DNA of 64,000 nt, taken from the NCBI GenBank assembly GCA_914767715.1, contig OU612066.1, positions 28,184,283 to 28,248,282 of the forward strand. The letters are read 5' to 3'. Shown here piece after piece: positions 34,586-47,121 of this stretch. Every line of letters starts with the position of its first letter. Within the stretch, counting starts at the first letter, position 1. The DNA comes from Membranipora membranacea (lineage: Eukaryota; Bryozoa; Gymnolaemata; Cheilostomatida; Membraniporidae). The notes beneath the pieces were generated by a model. It worked only from the letters and a program-made list of their open reading frames with translations, was not told the DNA's origin and searched no databases. The position numbers and the translations under genes were made by a program.

Positions 34586-36085
34586 TCAATAAGGAGGCGG
34601 CCCATGTGGACCACCAACAGGGGGAGGAGCCATAGAGCATGGCATTGTGGGATATGGCATGAGTTTCGGATAAGGTACTGGGACATGCTTAATGTACACA
34701 TAGTCTTTGACTTTTCTGCGCAGGTTGAGGTTTTCAGCTTGCAAGTTCATATTTTCATATCTGAGGTCTTCGTTTTCTCGTACTAGTCGTTTTTTCTCTT
34801 CACATATCTTTCTTGTGTTTTCTCTTTCACTTCTCAGACAACAAGTCACTGTGTTCAAGTCTTTTCTGTACATCTACAAATCATTTTTTTATATAAATCG
34901 GTGTCCCATTATTAACAGAAAATGGAGACCATCTAATTTTTATTATTGTGAATATGACAATATCTTTAATTCGGTGCACGAATATCCAAACCTCACTAGC
35001 ATAAGGGGCTGTGTAAGTGGCAGTCCACTCACAACTGCATCTATGCAGGTGGTGGTGTTCTTGAATGGCGCGCACAGTCAACTTTATGTTTTATCATCAA
35101 ATTTGAATCAAGTTGCTATCCCAGTATTTTTTTATCATTGACCATGCTTACCAAGTCCAAGTGGTCAAACTCTGATAGAGTGGTCAAACTCTGCCAAGAT
35201 AGCTGTTTGTGGCATTCCATTATCAACCAATCAATGGCCACTTTCCATAATCAACCAATCAATGGCTGCATTCCATAATCAACCAATCAATGGCCACTTT
35301 CCATAATCAACCAATCAATGGCTGTGGTTGATAATGGAATGTAAATCAGCAATCCATAGAGTGTGAGGACTTGAACTAATACTTACCTCATTTTGATCGC
35401 TGAGTCTCCTACATGTAGTGTCGATAACATCAATTTCCTATCAAACGATGAAATAGGCAAAAAGTGAAATACATATTTTGTCAGTTTTAGGAAACGCAAA
35501 CGTTGGGTATCTCAGTGTGGCCCTCACATCCTTATTCGCTTCTGGTTTATCTCCAGTGAATATATCCATAAATTGCAGTATCAGGTGCTTCTGCCAACAT
35601 TAATTAATAATGAAAATGTGTATTTTAAATACAGGTAAATCAAGTTTATAGATACATTATTTTGGTGCGAATGAGTGATGTGCTACCTGACATAACGATG
35701 CCAATCACTCAGAGATATGCTCAATTCACTCATTAACTCATTAACACACCTGGGTGCAAAAAAAGTCATAAAACTGCTAAGGAAGCACCCTCTGGCCAAA
35801 AGTATAATCCCTTAATAACTTCATTCATTAGAACCATTAAAACTGGTTAGAAACACGGGCCGTGCCTGGACTAGCTCGGCTACCTGCGAACATGGCCCCA
35901 TTCCCTAATTTTAATAATCTTACCCATCATCGAATGAAACGAATGAATCCGAATCCAATACAAGTTTATATAAGTCGATTACTGACCTTGCGAAGGCAGG
36001 CTTCTTCCCTGGCAGCCTTACCTAGTTTTCTGTCAAGTTCATCTAGTCGCCTACTAGCTCGAGCATACTCAAGATAAGAAGCCAT
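34586..36085 (-). CDS. Small coiled-coil protein A, family not recognised
   Basis: Three exons are supported by splice sites and matching phase 0: 36085-35987 (ATG start), 35437-35387 and 34873-34586 (stop). They give 145 residues. The start MASYLEYARASRRLDELDRK is helical with a heptad pattern. The middle exon is EIDVIDTTCRRLSDQNE. The last exon has a charged coiled coil (RENEDLRYENMNLQAENLNL) and then a Pro-rich end with VPVPYPKLMPYP and PPPVGGPHGPPPY. No signal peptide or membrane segment is seen. The 17-codon middle exon, and an Asn/Leu/Glu-rich helix after it, also occur in the next gene (37146-41077), suggesting tandem paralogues. A skipped small exon cannot be excluded. No function is claimed. 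Confidence 0.7.
35211..35341 (+). repeat. Alternating 28 bp tandem repeat with inverted end
   Basis: Four 28 bp units share CCATAATCAACCAATCAATG but alternate between two starts (GCATT and CACTT), so it is a dimeric higher-order repeat. It ends in GGTTGATAATGGAATG, the exact complement of the first unit's CATTCCATTATCAACC. It lies 40 bp inside the intron from the donor of gene A exon 2 (35381-35386). Confidence 0.9.
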
Positions 36086-37145
36086 GGTGAAATATCATTC
36101 TCTGAGCGATAAGCAGTGAAACCAAACATCATCATGTCGAGACTAGCACTAATAACAAGTGATGAACTACCCAGAAACAGGTGACATCATTTCGTAAATG
36201 GTATTACAGTCTTTTGTATTTACCTTTGGTGCTACGCATCTAACTATTATTCTCATTTTACTGTACTGTGCTCATTCGCTAGCCTGCCTTATTTGCGTAC
36301 TTGTATTCAACATGAATACTATGTCGATTGGATATCAAATTCAGCATGAAATCTTTCTCAGCACAGGGCTTTCAAGAGCAGCTTTAAAAAATTCCCTTTG
36401 TTGCTGCACATTTTTACTGCCAATATTGATGCCATTTCCATACTCAAAATCTCTTGGAATAGTCTGATCTGCCAATTTTGATGCCGTGCAGGTTTAGATC
36501 ATTCTGATTAGATAGCTTTGTACATCTTGCCAAGACAATCTTGTAAATAATTTTTCGTAGAGGGTCAAATAAGGGTTGATGCCTTTATACACTAAATCCA
36601 CAGAGCAACAGGACAACTTATTAGAGTCATCACCAGATTGTGTTTGTCCAATGGAATAGGGGCAGGGTTTATGAGCCAAACTAAGTCTCTGGGGCCAAGG
36701 AACAAAGTACGAACAAGTTTTTTGTCTTAATTGTTTTAATGTGCTTCAGAAATTGGTTGACAAAATAAACAAAAGACTCAGAGCTATAAAATCCCAGTGT
36801 ATTGATTCAAGCAATAAGCATTAAAAATACAGTAGAGGCTTTTCCGAGAACAACATTTTACAAAATAAATAACAGGGTTGATGTAGAATGTGTGTTGGCC
36901 AGTACAAACAGTTTTACAGCAAAACATAATTTTGAGCAGTTAAGTTTATTTATACGTCAACTTTAGCCTATATGTTAAAACAGATTTGGTTGAAAAAAAA
37001 AAAATCCACTTACAACTTGCAACTCAGATGCAGGCAAAATATGGTTTCAAGACATCAATGATTTAAAATACAATATAGACTTCCAAGTAAAACACCACGA
37101 AAAATAACAACTATGGCTTAGAGCAAGATTGGAATACGAGTAATT
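36086..37145. other. Intergenic between coiled-coil genes A and B
   Basis: This holds the promoter of gene A and the 3' UTR of gene B. AATAAA on the minus strand is at 36945-36950, about 200 bases after the gene B stop. No other gene seen. Confidence 0.45.
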
Positions 37146-40100
37146 TTAACACCTAGACAAAGCCAGCCTGGCCTTCTCTAGGAGTTCGTCATCTGCTCGG
37201 ACAGATTTAACATAAACCTTACTGAGCGCTCTCTCATATCTATCTGTCTCCGCCATGTAATCTGTAACTACCTCCCTAAAAGAGATAATAATAATATTAA
37301 CTCTTTAGATATAGTAACGCAGAATTCTGTAAAAGATTTTAACACCAAAGACCATTGAAGCTGAGATCTGACATGCAAGCATCTTGACCATCCAACCGTA
37401 AGGGCTCAAAATGCAAAATGGCCTCATAAATATACTATACTGGTGAAATGAGATGTTGTCTTGTCCCTAAGGACAAAAAATTATGTTTTACTATTATACT
37501 CGTACTTCAAAACTACCAAACTTCCAATATTTATAATTTAATATATATTTGCAACATAGCACTTTAGAATAAAGTCATGAGCATCAAATCAAAATATAAC
37601 TTTTGTAGTTGTCTACTACTTTCATGTCTATATTATTTGTTACCTGAGGGATCGGTTGTTTATTCTGAGGTCTTCGTTCTCGTGCCGTAACTCCAGGTTT
37701 TCCCGCTCCAAGTCAGCGCAGTGGAGGGATAACTCCGCTTTAACATCTTTGTAATCATCAACCTGTCTCAGCGCTTCATCAAGGAAAGTTCGCAGTTCCT
37801 GTAACAGTAAATATATTGGAAACCTGTGACCATGCAGCTAAGACCACTTGATTCAGAGAAAACTCTTTCAAGGTAAAACTTCAAACAAAGGAACAAAAAA
37901 CCCTCGCCCTCTCACACTGACATCAAGATTACACTATTAAAATGTGTATCTCTGATCATTAGAGTCAATTTAGTACGAGTACCTAACATGTCCCTCTCCT
38001 AATTAGTAAAGATTTAACGCGTCGTCACACCAAATTCCTTTTGATGTTACTCATGCAAAGTGAATTAGTTCACTCTCTATCGATCAGAGATGATCAGTGT
38101 GTCTCCCTCTGCCTCTAGAGTCAACATTGCCCCAAAGGTAATAACAATAATAATGAAAATTGACGAGTTTTCTCATCTCATCTCATCTATTGAATGGCCA
38201 TGTGATGAAAATAAAAGGTCCCTGAATTGCAAAGAGAAACTTACTTTGGTGTTTTGTGACCTATAACAAGACATTATTATTTTTGTAGCAGGATGGCAGA
38301 ATAATGACTATTATATAGATTATTAGCAGTAAGGTTTCAGTTAAACTTCCACATTAATAATGGGCTCATGTGAAATTTCAAATCCGGGTTCTGCTGACAC
38401 TATAACTTTGATTATCACTATTTACAATGACTTGACACTTTATTTGTACTTTTATAACCAATGAGACAATTCTTATTTTTTGCTCTGACTCTGCATCCAT
38501 GGTATAAATATACTTTTTAGGGAGGACCTTTTATTTCCATTGACAAATGGATGAGGGAGAAACCAGTATAACCAAAGGTGCAAGTTTGTTTTACCCAAGC
38601 GAAAATTGGTCTAGGCCCTTTTATTAATAGAACACACGCAACATTCACTACACCATGACTAAGTGAAAATTTAAAGACTCCTCTCATATATATAATACAA
38701 TGTGCAAAAAATTGAAAATTTAGCGGTTTTGCTTTCCTGGTTGATACCACTGTTTGAGAGTCTTTTGTCATGTCCTTTTAAGTTCCTTTTTAAAGCTTTT
38801 CGCTTCTTAACCCAATTTCTAATATAGTTGTGGCTTTCGATAGTTAGTTTTTTGCACATTCAAGTTTACCAGTGCTAAATGAATAGTCACAAGCTGACTC
38901 TTAGATGATGTACAGTGTTTATTTTACATTTATTCCTGGATGTCTCTTTTGGACTCATTTAATTTCATGTCTTGTCTTAAAGGGCAACCAAGGTTTCAAA
39001 CAAGTTCTCATCGATTGATAGCAGATTGCACCTTCTGCATCGGGAAAAAGACAAAATCTAATTCTGATGATTATTCAGCCAGAATTCTTGAGAAGCAATC
39101 CATCCATCAAGTACTCAAACTCAGCTAAAATAGTATACCACAGAGCAGTTTCCTGTTCCTGTTATTATTTAGGCTGTGCTCTATAATTATTAAAGCAATG
39201 TCTTGGAACCTCCCCTAAACTGAAGTGTTACCCAGCTACTACTACTTTGAGTTTTGCGCCGCGTCATGCACAAAGCTGATGCTGCCTAGCACATTATTTA
39301 CTACCCACTAGTGCATTGCTGCGAAACCTCGGTTGCCCTTTAACCAAATGTCCCAAACTCACATTGCACTTACATAGTATGATAGTAAATGACTTTTTTT
39401 TAATAAATCTTTTTATTGATTTTGAAAGGTTAGACAACAACTATGGTGCTGTGAACAGATCATAATTGGATCAAAACAGGCAGCTAGGATGAATCTTGCT
39501 GAGACTTTCTATCCTTTGGGTTGGGCCTGGAGTCTTTCTGCATCACAGAGCGATATGTATTGTAGATGTGGCGCTATTATCAAGATCGAGATATATTAAA
39601 ATTTATGAAAAATCATTTTTGGAGTGAAAACTGCATAGATTATGAAATTTCTGCACTCTGCAGAGGTGGCCTCCCAAAATCCTAGCTTACCCACCCCTTC
39701 CTTCCCTGTACAGGGGTGTGCTAAATAGATGGGATGTCTTGTTCTTTTCCTATTTACCTCAAAAGGGGCACTGAGTGACTGAATAGCAATAAAGTTTGTA
39801 TTATTATTAGAACCAGTGTCTTATCCACAGCTGCCTATCCCCTATCTTTAAGATACTCACCACTTTTTGAGAGCGCAATTGATCAAACTCTAAATCCATA
39901 TCTGACTTCAACTGTAACAATAGAGGAACAGTAATGTATGGTATAATCCGTCACCAAAGTTTATCATCAATTTTCAAATGAAATATATTCATGATCCTTC
40001 AAATTCTGACACTGCTCTTCATCTCATGGACACTGTAATAACATCATTCATTTCATTTAGCTAATCAAATCATGCCAACACATTTCACCATGTAAAATAA

Positions 40101-40682
40101 CATTTACAGTTGACTTGTGAAATGAAATTGAAGGCAAGAAATAATGTTTTAGATCGATAAACAACTTGAGGAATTATCACAGTATTGGTAGCACAGACAT
40201 AAATAATATATGTAATATCAACAGAGAACTTGTCCGGAGTGTCATCATTTAAAGGTAACTCTGAAAAGTCATTATGATTGATGTATAGTCATAAGTAAAG
40301 ATCTGATGGTGATTTACACTCTCTCCTCCAAAACTAAGTTGGATGACTACTCATTCATTGAAATTTCATGGAAGAAATATATTAATTCTCTGAACTCAAG
40401 CCTCACTGTTATCCAATATTTAGAAATTAGCTGGCTATGACATTCATGTAAGCAGAACAACCATCTGCTGGGAAAGGCTGGGAAAGGTTATCAGTTATTA
40501 TCAGGCAGGTGTTAAAAACATTGCTTATAAATTCTGTGCGCCCCCAACGGTTTGAACATCTGATAATCAGCGAAATTATTTCAATTGCGCTTAGTTTAAA
40601 TTGCATGATGTCCAGAAAAGTCATGGGAACTGATATATATATGTGAACTAGATAGTGCCCTATGCCGGTCTAATATATTTAT

Positions 40683-40721
<39 letters not shown>

Positions 40722-41077
40722 TGAATGTATATATATAAATATATGTTCCGCACACTTATGTTTTACTGGCAGAGGGCCAAGAAATAAAAGTACAAAGCAA
40801 CTGGGTGCGACCTAGAAAACCAAATTTTTTACCGGATAATCCATCTGTACGCAGACCAAGGTAAAGAAAAAACAAATTAAAAAATGAATTGCGCTAAGCA
40901 CCTATAACAGGAATTTCGCGATTATTGAAGTCGACCTTGAAAGTCTGGATTGACGTACCAGAGAGTTCTGAGAGTTTAGCAGCACGGTGTCTCGGAGTCT
41001 TCTCTTGTAATCCTTCATCTCTGATAGGATGCTGTTGAAGTTATCATGCTGCTGCCGCCGCCGGTCACCGTGAGAGC
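37146..41077 (-). CDS. Small coiled-coil protein B, 5' incomplete, family not recognised
   Basis: Four exons with agreeing phases were found: 41077-40959, 39911-39861, 37798-37644 and 37275-37146 (stop). They code 150 residues plus a missing start exon that must end in phase 1. Translation includes DNFNSILSEMKDYKRRLRDT, LKSDMDLEFDQLRSQKV, ERENLELRHENEDLRINNRS, EVVTDYMAETDRYERALSKV and a C terminus ELLEKARLALSRC. The whole chain is predicted coiled coil by eye from its heptads. It shares with gene A a 51 bp phase 0-0 exon and the pattern ENxxLRxENxxL, and lies next to it in the same orientation. No function is claimed. The start exon was sought above 41077 and not found. Confidence 0.68.
37949..38090 (-). 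mobile_element. MITE with TA duplication, copy 2
   Basis: A 142 bp relative of 30445-30581 in reverse orientation, with ends TCTCTGATCATTAGAG and CTCTATCGATCAGAGA. Both copies share AGGAATTTGGTGTGAC or its complement. The right flank is TG rather than TA, so the duplication has decayed. It sits in an intron of coiled-coil gene B. Confidence 0.7.
40684..40740. repeat. TA microsatellite
   Basis: An alternating TA run of about 35 bp, followed by degenerate TATATGAATG units, in the gene B intron. Confidence 0.85.
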
Positions 41078-44000
41078 CTTAAAAGTTATAAAGTATGCCA
41101 TGTCAGCTAAGGTGGCTGTTAGGGAAGGGGCAGGTTGGGACTTAGATACTTTTTTCAGCCGGGTCGGTTATTATCAGTTTTTTATGGACTAACACCAGAT
41201 TGGTTGGAGGTAGTTTAAGAGCAGGATATGTTCAAATATCCTGTTATCGGTTGATACAACTCATCCCAGGCAACACAATCATGAAAGCTTTCCAACTCAG
41301 TGTCACAAAAATTAAGTTGTTGAGGAGCAGCAAGCAGTCAGAAACGCCAACTCCTGTGTCTTTTCTATCCTGCTCGGTTTAATCAAGGAGATAGAGTCTC
41401 TAACTCCTTGGTTTAATGAAGAATTAATTTACGGCTATCCTAATACAAAGATTTTCGTTACAAAATAAATGGAATTCATACAGTAATAACGCCAAATTAC
41501 TTCTGATTTTTTACAGGCCGGCTCTGTTTGCTTTCTCCCCCTGGGAATACAACAGATGAAACTTGCAAAGTGGATACACACACTTGAGAATGCTCTATTT
41601 ACCTGAGACTGCATACCGGCCTAGCCAAAATAAATTTTGTTGGAGCAGAACCAAGTACTGAGAATCGGGACAGTTATTGTCAATAATGAGAGGGAACAGC
41701 TATTAACGCCAAGTCATCTTCTCATCCGGATTAGTGTGATTAACAAAGAACGTTAGTACATACTTGTACCTGTATGCATGTACTTCAGTAGTTAACCAAT
41801 AAGAAAAGCAGTTTTGGCTTTTTTAAAACAATTAGGCACTCAGTAATTAATTGATCCCTATTTATCAATAAACTTTGAGGGCTCTTCTTGAAAAAACAGC
41901 TCCTGCTCGCCCTATAAGATTCCGTTAATTCATTCGCAGGCTGTGTAAAGTATTAATTGCATCAACAAATGAGTAATTACCAACCTCTAAGTGTTTCAAC
42001 TTGCCACTTCCTTATTTTTAATTCCACATTATTGCTTGTTTGGGTTTTTCGACAAGAGTGCATTTGAACTAAAAAACGGCTTAAATCAGAGAAAAGTCTT
42101 CTGCGGTAAAGAAATTATTAAACTGGCTGTTTCATCACACCTAGATATCGCTAATTTGGCGACTGTGGTGTGAAGACTGTATACGATTAGCATATTAAGC
42201 ATTTTTTAAATTTCTTAATATCTTCTTTCCGCGTAGGTACGTTCTAAACTCAATCATTTGAAAAGCAAAAAAATGTGAATGAGTGATTTGGAAGGTTATG
42301 GCCAAACAGTGGAATCCACCGACAAGTGGGAATATGATTATTAGCACAGATGGTCGACTGTTCCTTTACCGCATCAACTGGCACAGCTTATCATTCAATC
42401 CATAATCAATTTCAGTCTCTGCAGTTTGCACTCAAACCAATCAGGCCAAAGGTAATATGGGTTTTAGACCTGGTTTGTGTGGCGCCAATCGGAAGGATTA
42501 GAACCTAACATACATTTATTGTCAACATTAGTCCATAGCTTCCATGGAGAAAGTGATGACTTGACTAGTTATGATGATGAGGATTGTCCGACCTCCAAAA
42601 GCAATGTCTGGGAGACTTAAAACTTATTGAAAGTCAAGTTAAGCTGCTAGCTTGTCAGAAGCTTTCGTGGTTAGATCGTGCAGCATTCCGTCAGGAGGAA
42701 GCAATTGCTGATAGTATGCATGTACTAGTACATAGTGCGGTCAGGTGAGGTGACCTCCCTGGTGTGGCACAAGTAATATATATATAAAATGTAAATACTA
42801 AGAGGCAGTCTTTTTATGATGGTAGGCATTTACCTGTAAGTGTGCTTCTGGTGCTGCATCCTTTACAGTATCTGGACCGGTGTTTCAGAGTACCAAGGTC
42901 TGAGTAGCGCAGGGATGACATTGCTGCACAGGTGCTTTCTCAAACACTTTTACGACATGCACATGAGATGCCAAACTGTGATCATATCTTTCATGTTGGG
43001 TGGTCGCCTTATTCTGTGTGCAGTACTTCGATTCAGGATGTTCTCTTTAGCCCTGAAGCCATGTGAAGTGATTCATTTTGGCACTATGAAACCGCATCAT
43101 CAATTTTCGTTCAATCATTAACTCAGTGAGTTTTTGCCTTTTTTGTTTCAACCTGTTGTGATCATAGTGCCCTGATAAAGCTGAGTGAAAATCTGTAGGT
43201 GTAGAATTCTCTGTATGCAATAAACAATGGTTATTTATTTCACGATAACAACAGTGCACTGTATAGTGGTTAGGGTGATTTGTACCACGTTGACACTGTG
43301 GGCGCTCAATTCGGTGCCAGTGACATTTTTGTTTATTTGGTAATGTAATGCTCGCGTACCACCTGCAAACGCCATCAACCGAAACCGTTACATTGCTTAT
43401 CGGGTTATAGCCAGGTGAAAACTTTGTTTGAAGAGTTACTATTCTGGGAAAGTCTCTGAGATGATAATAGATATAGAGTTAACATTTGATTTTTACCAAT
43501 ATCTTACACGTAATCATTGTCCTCTATAAAGATCTTTCATTTGAAGTATAGTTGCCATGGGGTGGTGTCGGAGTAGACATTTATTTGACCTAAGACTGAA
43601 ATGACTTTGAATTTCCTCTCTGGATTAACGCGCTAAGAATGTGCTAACTCATAGTCATACTGCACTAAACCCAGGTTGTTAGATAAATTAGGATGTTTTA
43701 CAATGTTTGTTTATTTGAACCAGTTAGACGCTATTCAGCCATAATACTAATTACTGAAATTAAAAACATAAATAAGGAGAATCCATTGCGTTGAATTATT
43801 GAAAAAAACTAAAACACAAATATTTTTGACGGCCCTTTTGTTAGAAATCTGATGACTTAAAAATCAAGTGCTCTTTACAGTTAGCTTTTAATCAATTAGC
43901 GCACGCTTCATTGAAAATCACACTCTTTAAACTCCAAAAAATCCATTTTCTCTTGTTGAGCCGGACAAAGCAATGGCATGAGGGCTTGTGTTTTCATTAG

Positions 44001-47000
44001 AGGCGTCTAATAATGTAGAATTAAATTTCATTGGCAGTGTTTGAGGATCTAATTCCTGTTAATGATCAATGAATGGTAAACATGAGCGCATTTATCATCG
44101 ATGGTTCTGTTAGAATATGATTGATGATGAACGGCTATATGACAGACTGACTATACATTATATTAAAGGGAACGTGAACGTCTCTCCGCTCATTATAGCA
44201 CAAACCTCTCCAAACGATGGTAGCAGTGACGATCGCTTAAAACATCTGGTCTAAGGGGCCACTAGAATATTCAATCTGAATTCAAGCTGCTATATTATAA
44301 TTAGAGTATAATTGGGTAGGACCAGTCACTCTAACAAAGAACATTGTTGGAGATTTATCTCAGCTAGAACTTTGCATATCAGCAAAGACAGAAGTGAACT
44401 AGAAATCTTTCATAACCACATTCAGCAGGAATTAGAGTTGGTCACAGATTTCATAACAACGGTAAGTTTTGCTTCAAATATTGTAGATTATGTTTTGTTT
44501 TGTAGGCCAATATTGAATTTTTTGTTTGTTTGTTTGAGATTAATTCATTTTGTTGATCAAGATGCGATCAGGGAGAATTCTCCCTGATGCGATTGAATAT
44601 ATAAATTAGATCTGGCAGTTACGAAAAATGCAATAAATAGCCTAGTGTCATAGTAATAGTCATCACAGTAAGTCACAAATTTATCATTATTATAAAAGTC
44701 TGCATGGACTTGTCAGATGAGGTATATATTTAGGGTTGCTCAATCCGATATAGTGGGATTTTATCGAGCAAGAAATGCTTTTAGTTTTTAAGTTTTAAAG
44801 TTTTAAAACAATAAGCTTGATGATCCAGTATAAGATAGCAGGGTGTGTGATGCGCATGTTGTGCAACTCTAGAAACACAAAGCGGAAGGAAGAGTTTTAT
44901 TCTAATAAGGTGTATGTTCATCTTTCCTGAATTACTTCTCCTGCATAGTTAGACGCCAATAAGTTGAGGTTAATAAAAAACGATTTAAAAGATTTAAACT
45001 AGGATTGTACAAAGATAGTAAAATTAATAATAAAAGTACCCTGGGTATTAAGCTTATTATTTACATTTGTGTAATTGTAATACTATCCTCTTTAACGGCA
45101 ATAATAATTATTTATTTAATAAATTAATTATACCGGGCTTAGATAGATTATAACTCGAGACGAAAAAACTGATTTATCCAGCGTCTTAATTGTCCTTGAT
45201 AGGGACAGCACTCCTTTGTGCTGCAACTGTCCTGGATACTGGAGGAATTTGAAACAAAAGGTTTTGCAATTTTGGCTATCTCAACAATAAACATGGAATA
45301 CAGCAGCTAATTTACCTGCCTATCATGAGTGCGTGACTGACAAGAAATCAAGTGGCTAAAATATAAGTTTCACTTTTCAAGTTAGTAAAACCAAAATTCT
45401 TCTTTATTTTTTCAACAGCATCTTTTTTACTCAGTTTGTGTTGAAACTGATAACTTCATTTGATAAGCTACTACTGACACCTTATCATAATTATGATATT
45501 TGAGTAAAAAATACTAAACTGAGCTGTTTTTAGTTGAATCTGTGTTTTTGCGGAAGCCTCAATACTGGTACGGGTAAAAGAAAAAAACTTATTTACTAAG
45601 CTTTCAATTACAAAATACGTAAAAAAAGCTCATGTTGACATACTTTGTGTGGTACTTAGTGAACCGCAGGATAAAAAATTTTCACTCCTACCTTACGAAA
45701 AGTTTTAAAATTTTTTTGGAATAAATTACGTTCCAAGGTTAAACGGCATTCATTTATCTCAACTGATGAAAAGAGCTGACGTCATTCTGTACTGTGTGAA
45801 AAAAGCAGAAATAAATTTGTAACTCAACTCAGTGATTAATGTTTAAAAGAGCTTTTAAAAAAAGTTGGATGACAAAAGATACTTTGCTAAATACCTCATG
45901 TGATTGTTTATATTGCTTTGACCACAATGTAATGTTAATTTAGATGCTAATAAAAAACAAGTCAAGTTAATTGAATTAAACTCCTGCCTGAATACCGATT
46001 GGCCGGATAGTTAGCCAATGACAGAGCTGCGTTCGACCTCCACGGCCTGTGGAGGGCTGTCAACAGTGCTAGACAAGTGTGTAATTGATATTTAGCCGAA
46101 TAAGTCTGGGATTATCCCATAGCCATTGCTTCTTATAGACCGCACCACGTAGGGCTATTGTATAACAATCTCTACATAATCCAATAAACGTAATTCCATC
46201 TACGTAACTAAAAGCCTGTTCAATCATGACAAGAGGTTTTCATCCCATGCTATGCTGGTGGTCTTTGGTCATCAATTTCATTGGCTTTACAGCCTTCAGC
46301 TGAAGGTACCTCTGGAACAGGTGCCCCTCACTAATATGGCAATGTATGAATAATAGCGACACTGAGACGCCTTACTGTGAATCATTGTATAAACCACAAG
46401 TCATTTCTGTCATGTCCATGGAATGATGGCTAGATTTCTTATGCATCTGTTCTTTTAACCTAACGAAACCAAGTAAAATTATTGAAAACTGATATAAAAC
46501 TTGATTCTCGTGCAGAGAATATGTATTAGGAACGAAATGAGCCTGTAGACTGAGCATCATGTAGACTGAGACTGTAGACTGCATGTATTCTAATAATCGG
46601 GTGTTTCTGCTTCTCAAAATGAAATCATGAACAAATGCAGGCTGAAAAGTTAGTCTATGCTACTCACAAATTCATACCACCTCACAACAGTGGATCCTTC
46701 TCAAGGATTAAAATTCAGTAATTCCGACGATAAATTTAACCGATGATTGACATTGGAAGCTGGAAAGAAGGACTTGTGACTTGAGAGATTCTTTTCTAAC
46801 AGAGTGAGAAATGAGATTTTGATTTAATCGCATCATTTCTATGTAAATGATTAACATCAAACCACAGCGCAAGAGATACATACACATATAAAACTTACTG
46901 ACAGTCAACTAGGAATGGATGAAAATCAGGTCCACTGCCACACGATCACAAAGAAATTGTGCAATCTTTTCCGAATTTCCCATTCTGGTGCCTTTCCGTG

Positions 47001-47121
47001 GTTCAGCTAGCTTTAATAGTTCGAGTTTCCCTTGTATATACCTTGCATACCATTGAATACTTTGTATATACCATTTAACCTTTTTGTTTCAGGATATTTC
47101 TGCAGCGCCAATGATCAGGTA
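41078..47121. other. Gene-free region upstream of UNCX
   Basis: About 6 kb with no recognised exon apart from the unlocated gene B start exon and possible UNCX 5' untranslated exons. Open frames at 42840-43121 and 44312-44587 have no known similarity. Such gene-poor flanks are typical of developmental homeobox genes and may hold enhancers; this is inference. Confidence 0.45.
41377..41419. repeat. Hairpin of the CTCTAACTCCTTGGT family
   Basis: GGTTTAATCAAGGAGATAGAG is followed after one base by a near complement CTCTAACTCCTTGGTTTAAT. It is related to the perfect palindrome at 9443. Confidence 0.65.

Noticed and set aside
34707-35141. 144-codon plus-strand frame
   Set aside because: It is the shadow of the last exon of coiled-coil gene A on the other strand.
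42840-43121. 93-codon plus-strand frame
   Set aside because: No splice support and no recognised family.
47032-47121. Frame upstream of UNCX Met 47122 as coding N terminus
   Set aside because: Contains an acceptor-like TTTCAG and low-complexity TATACC repeats; the later Met is the safer start, though an upstream exon remains possible.
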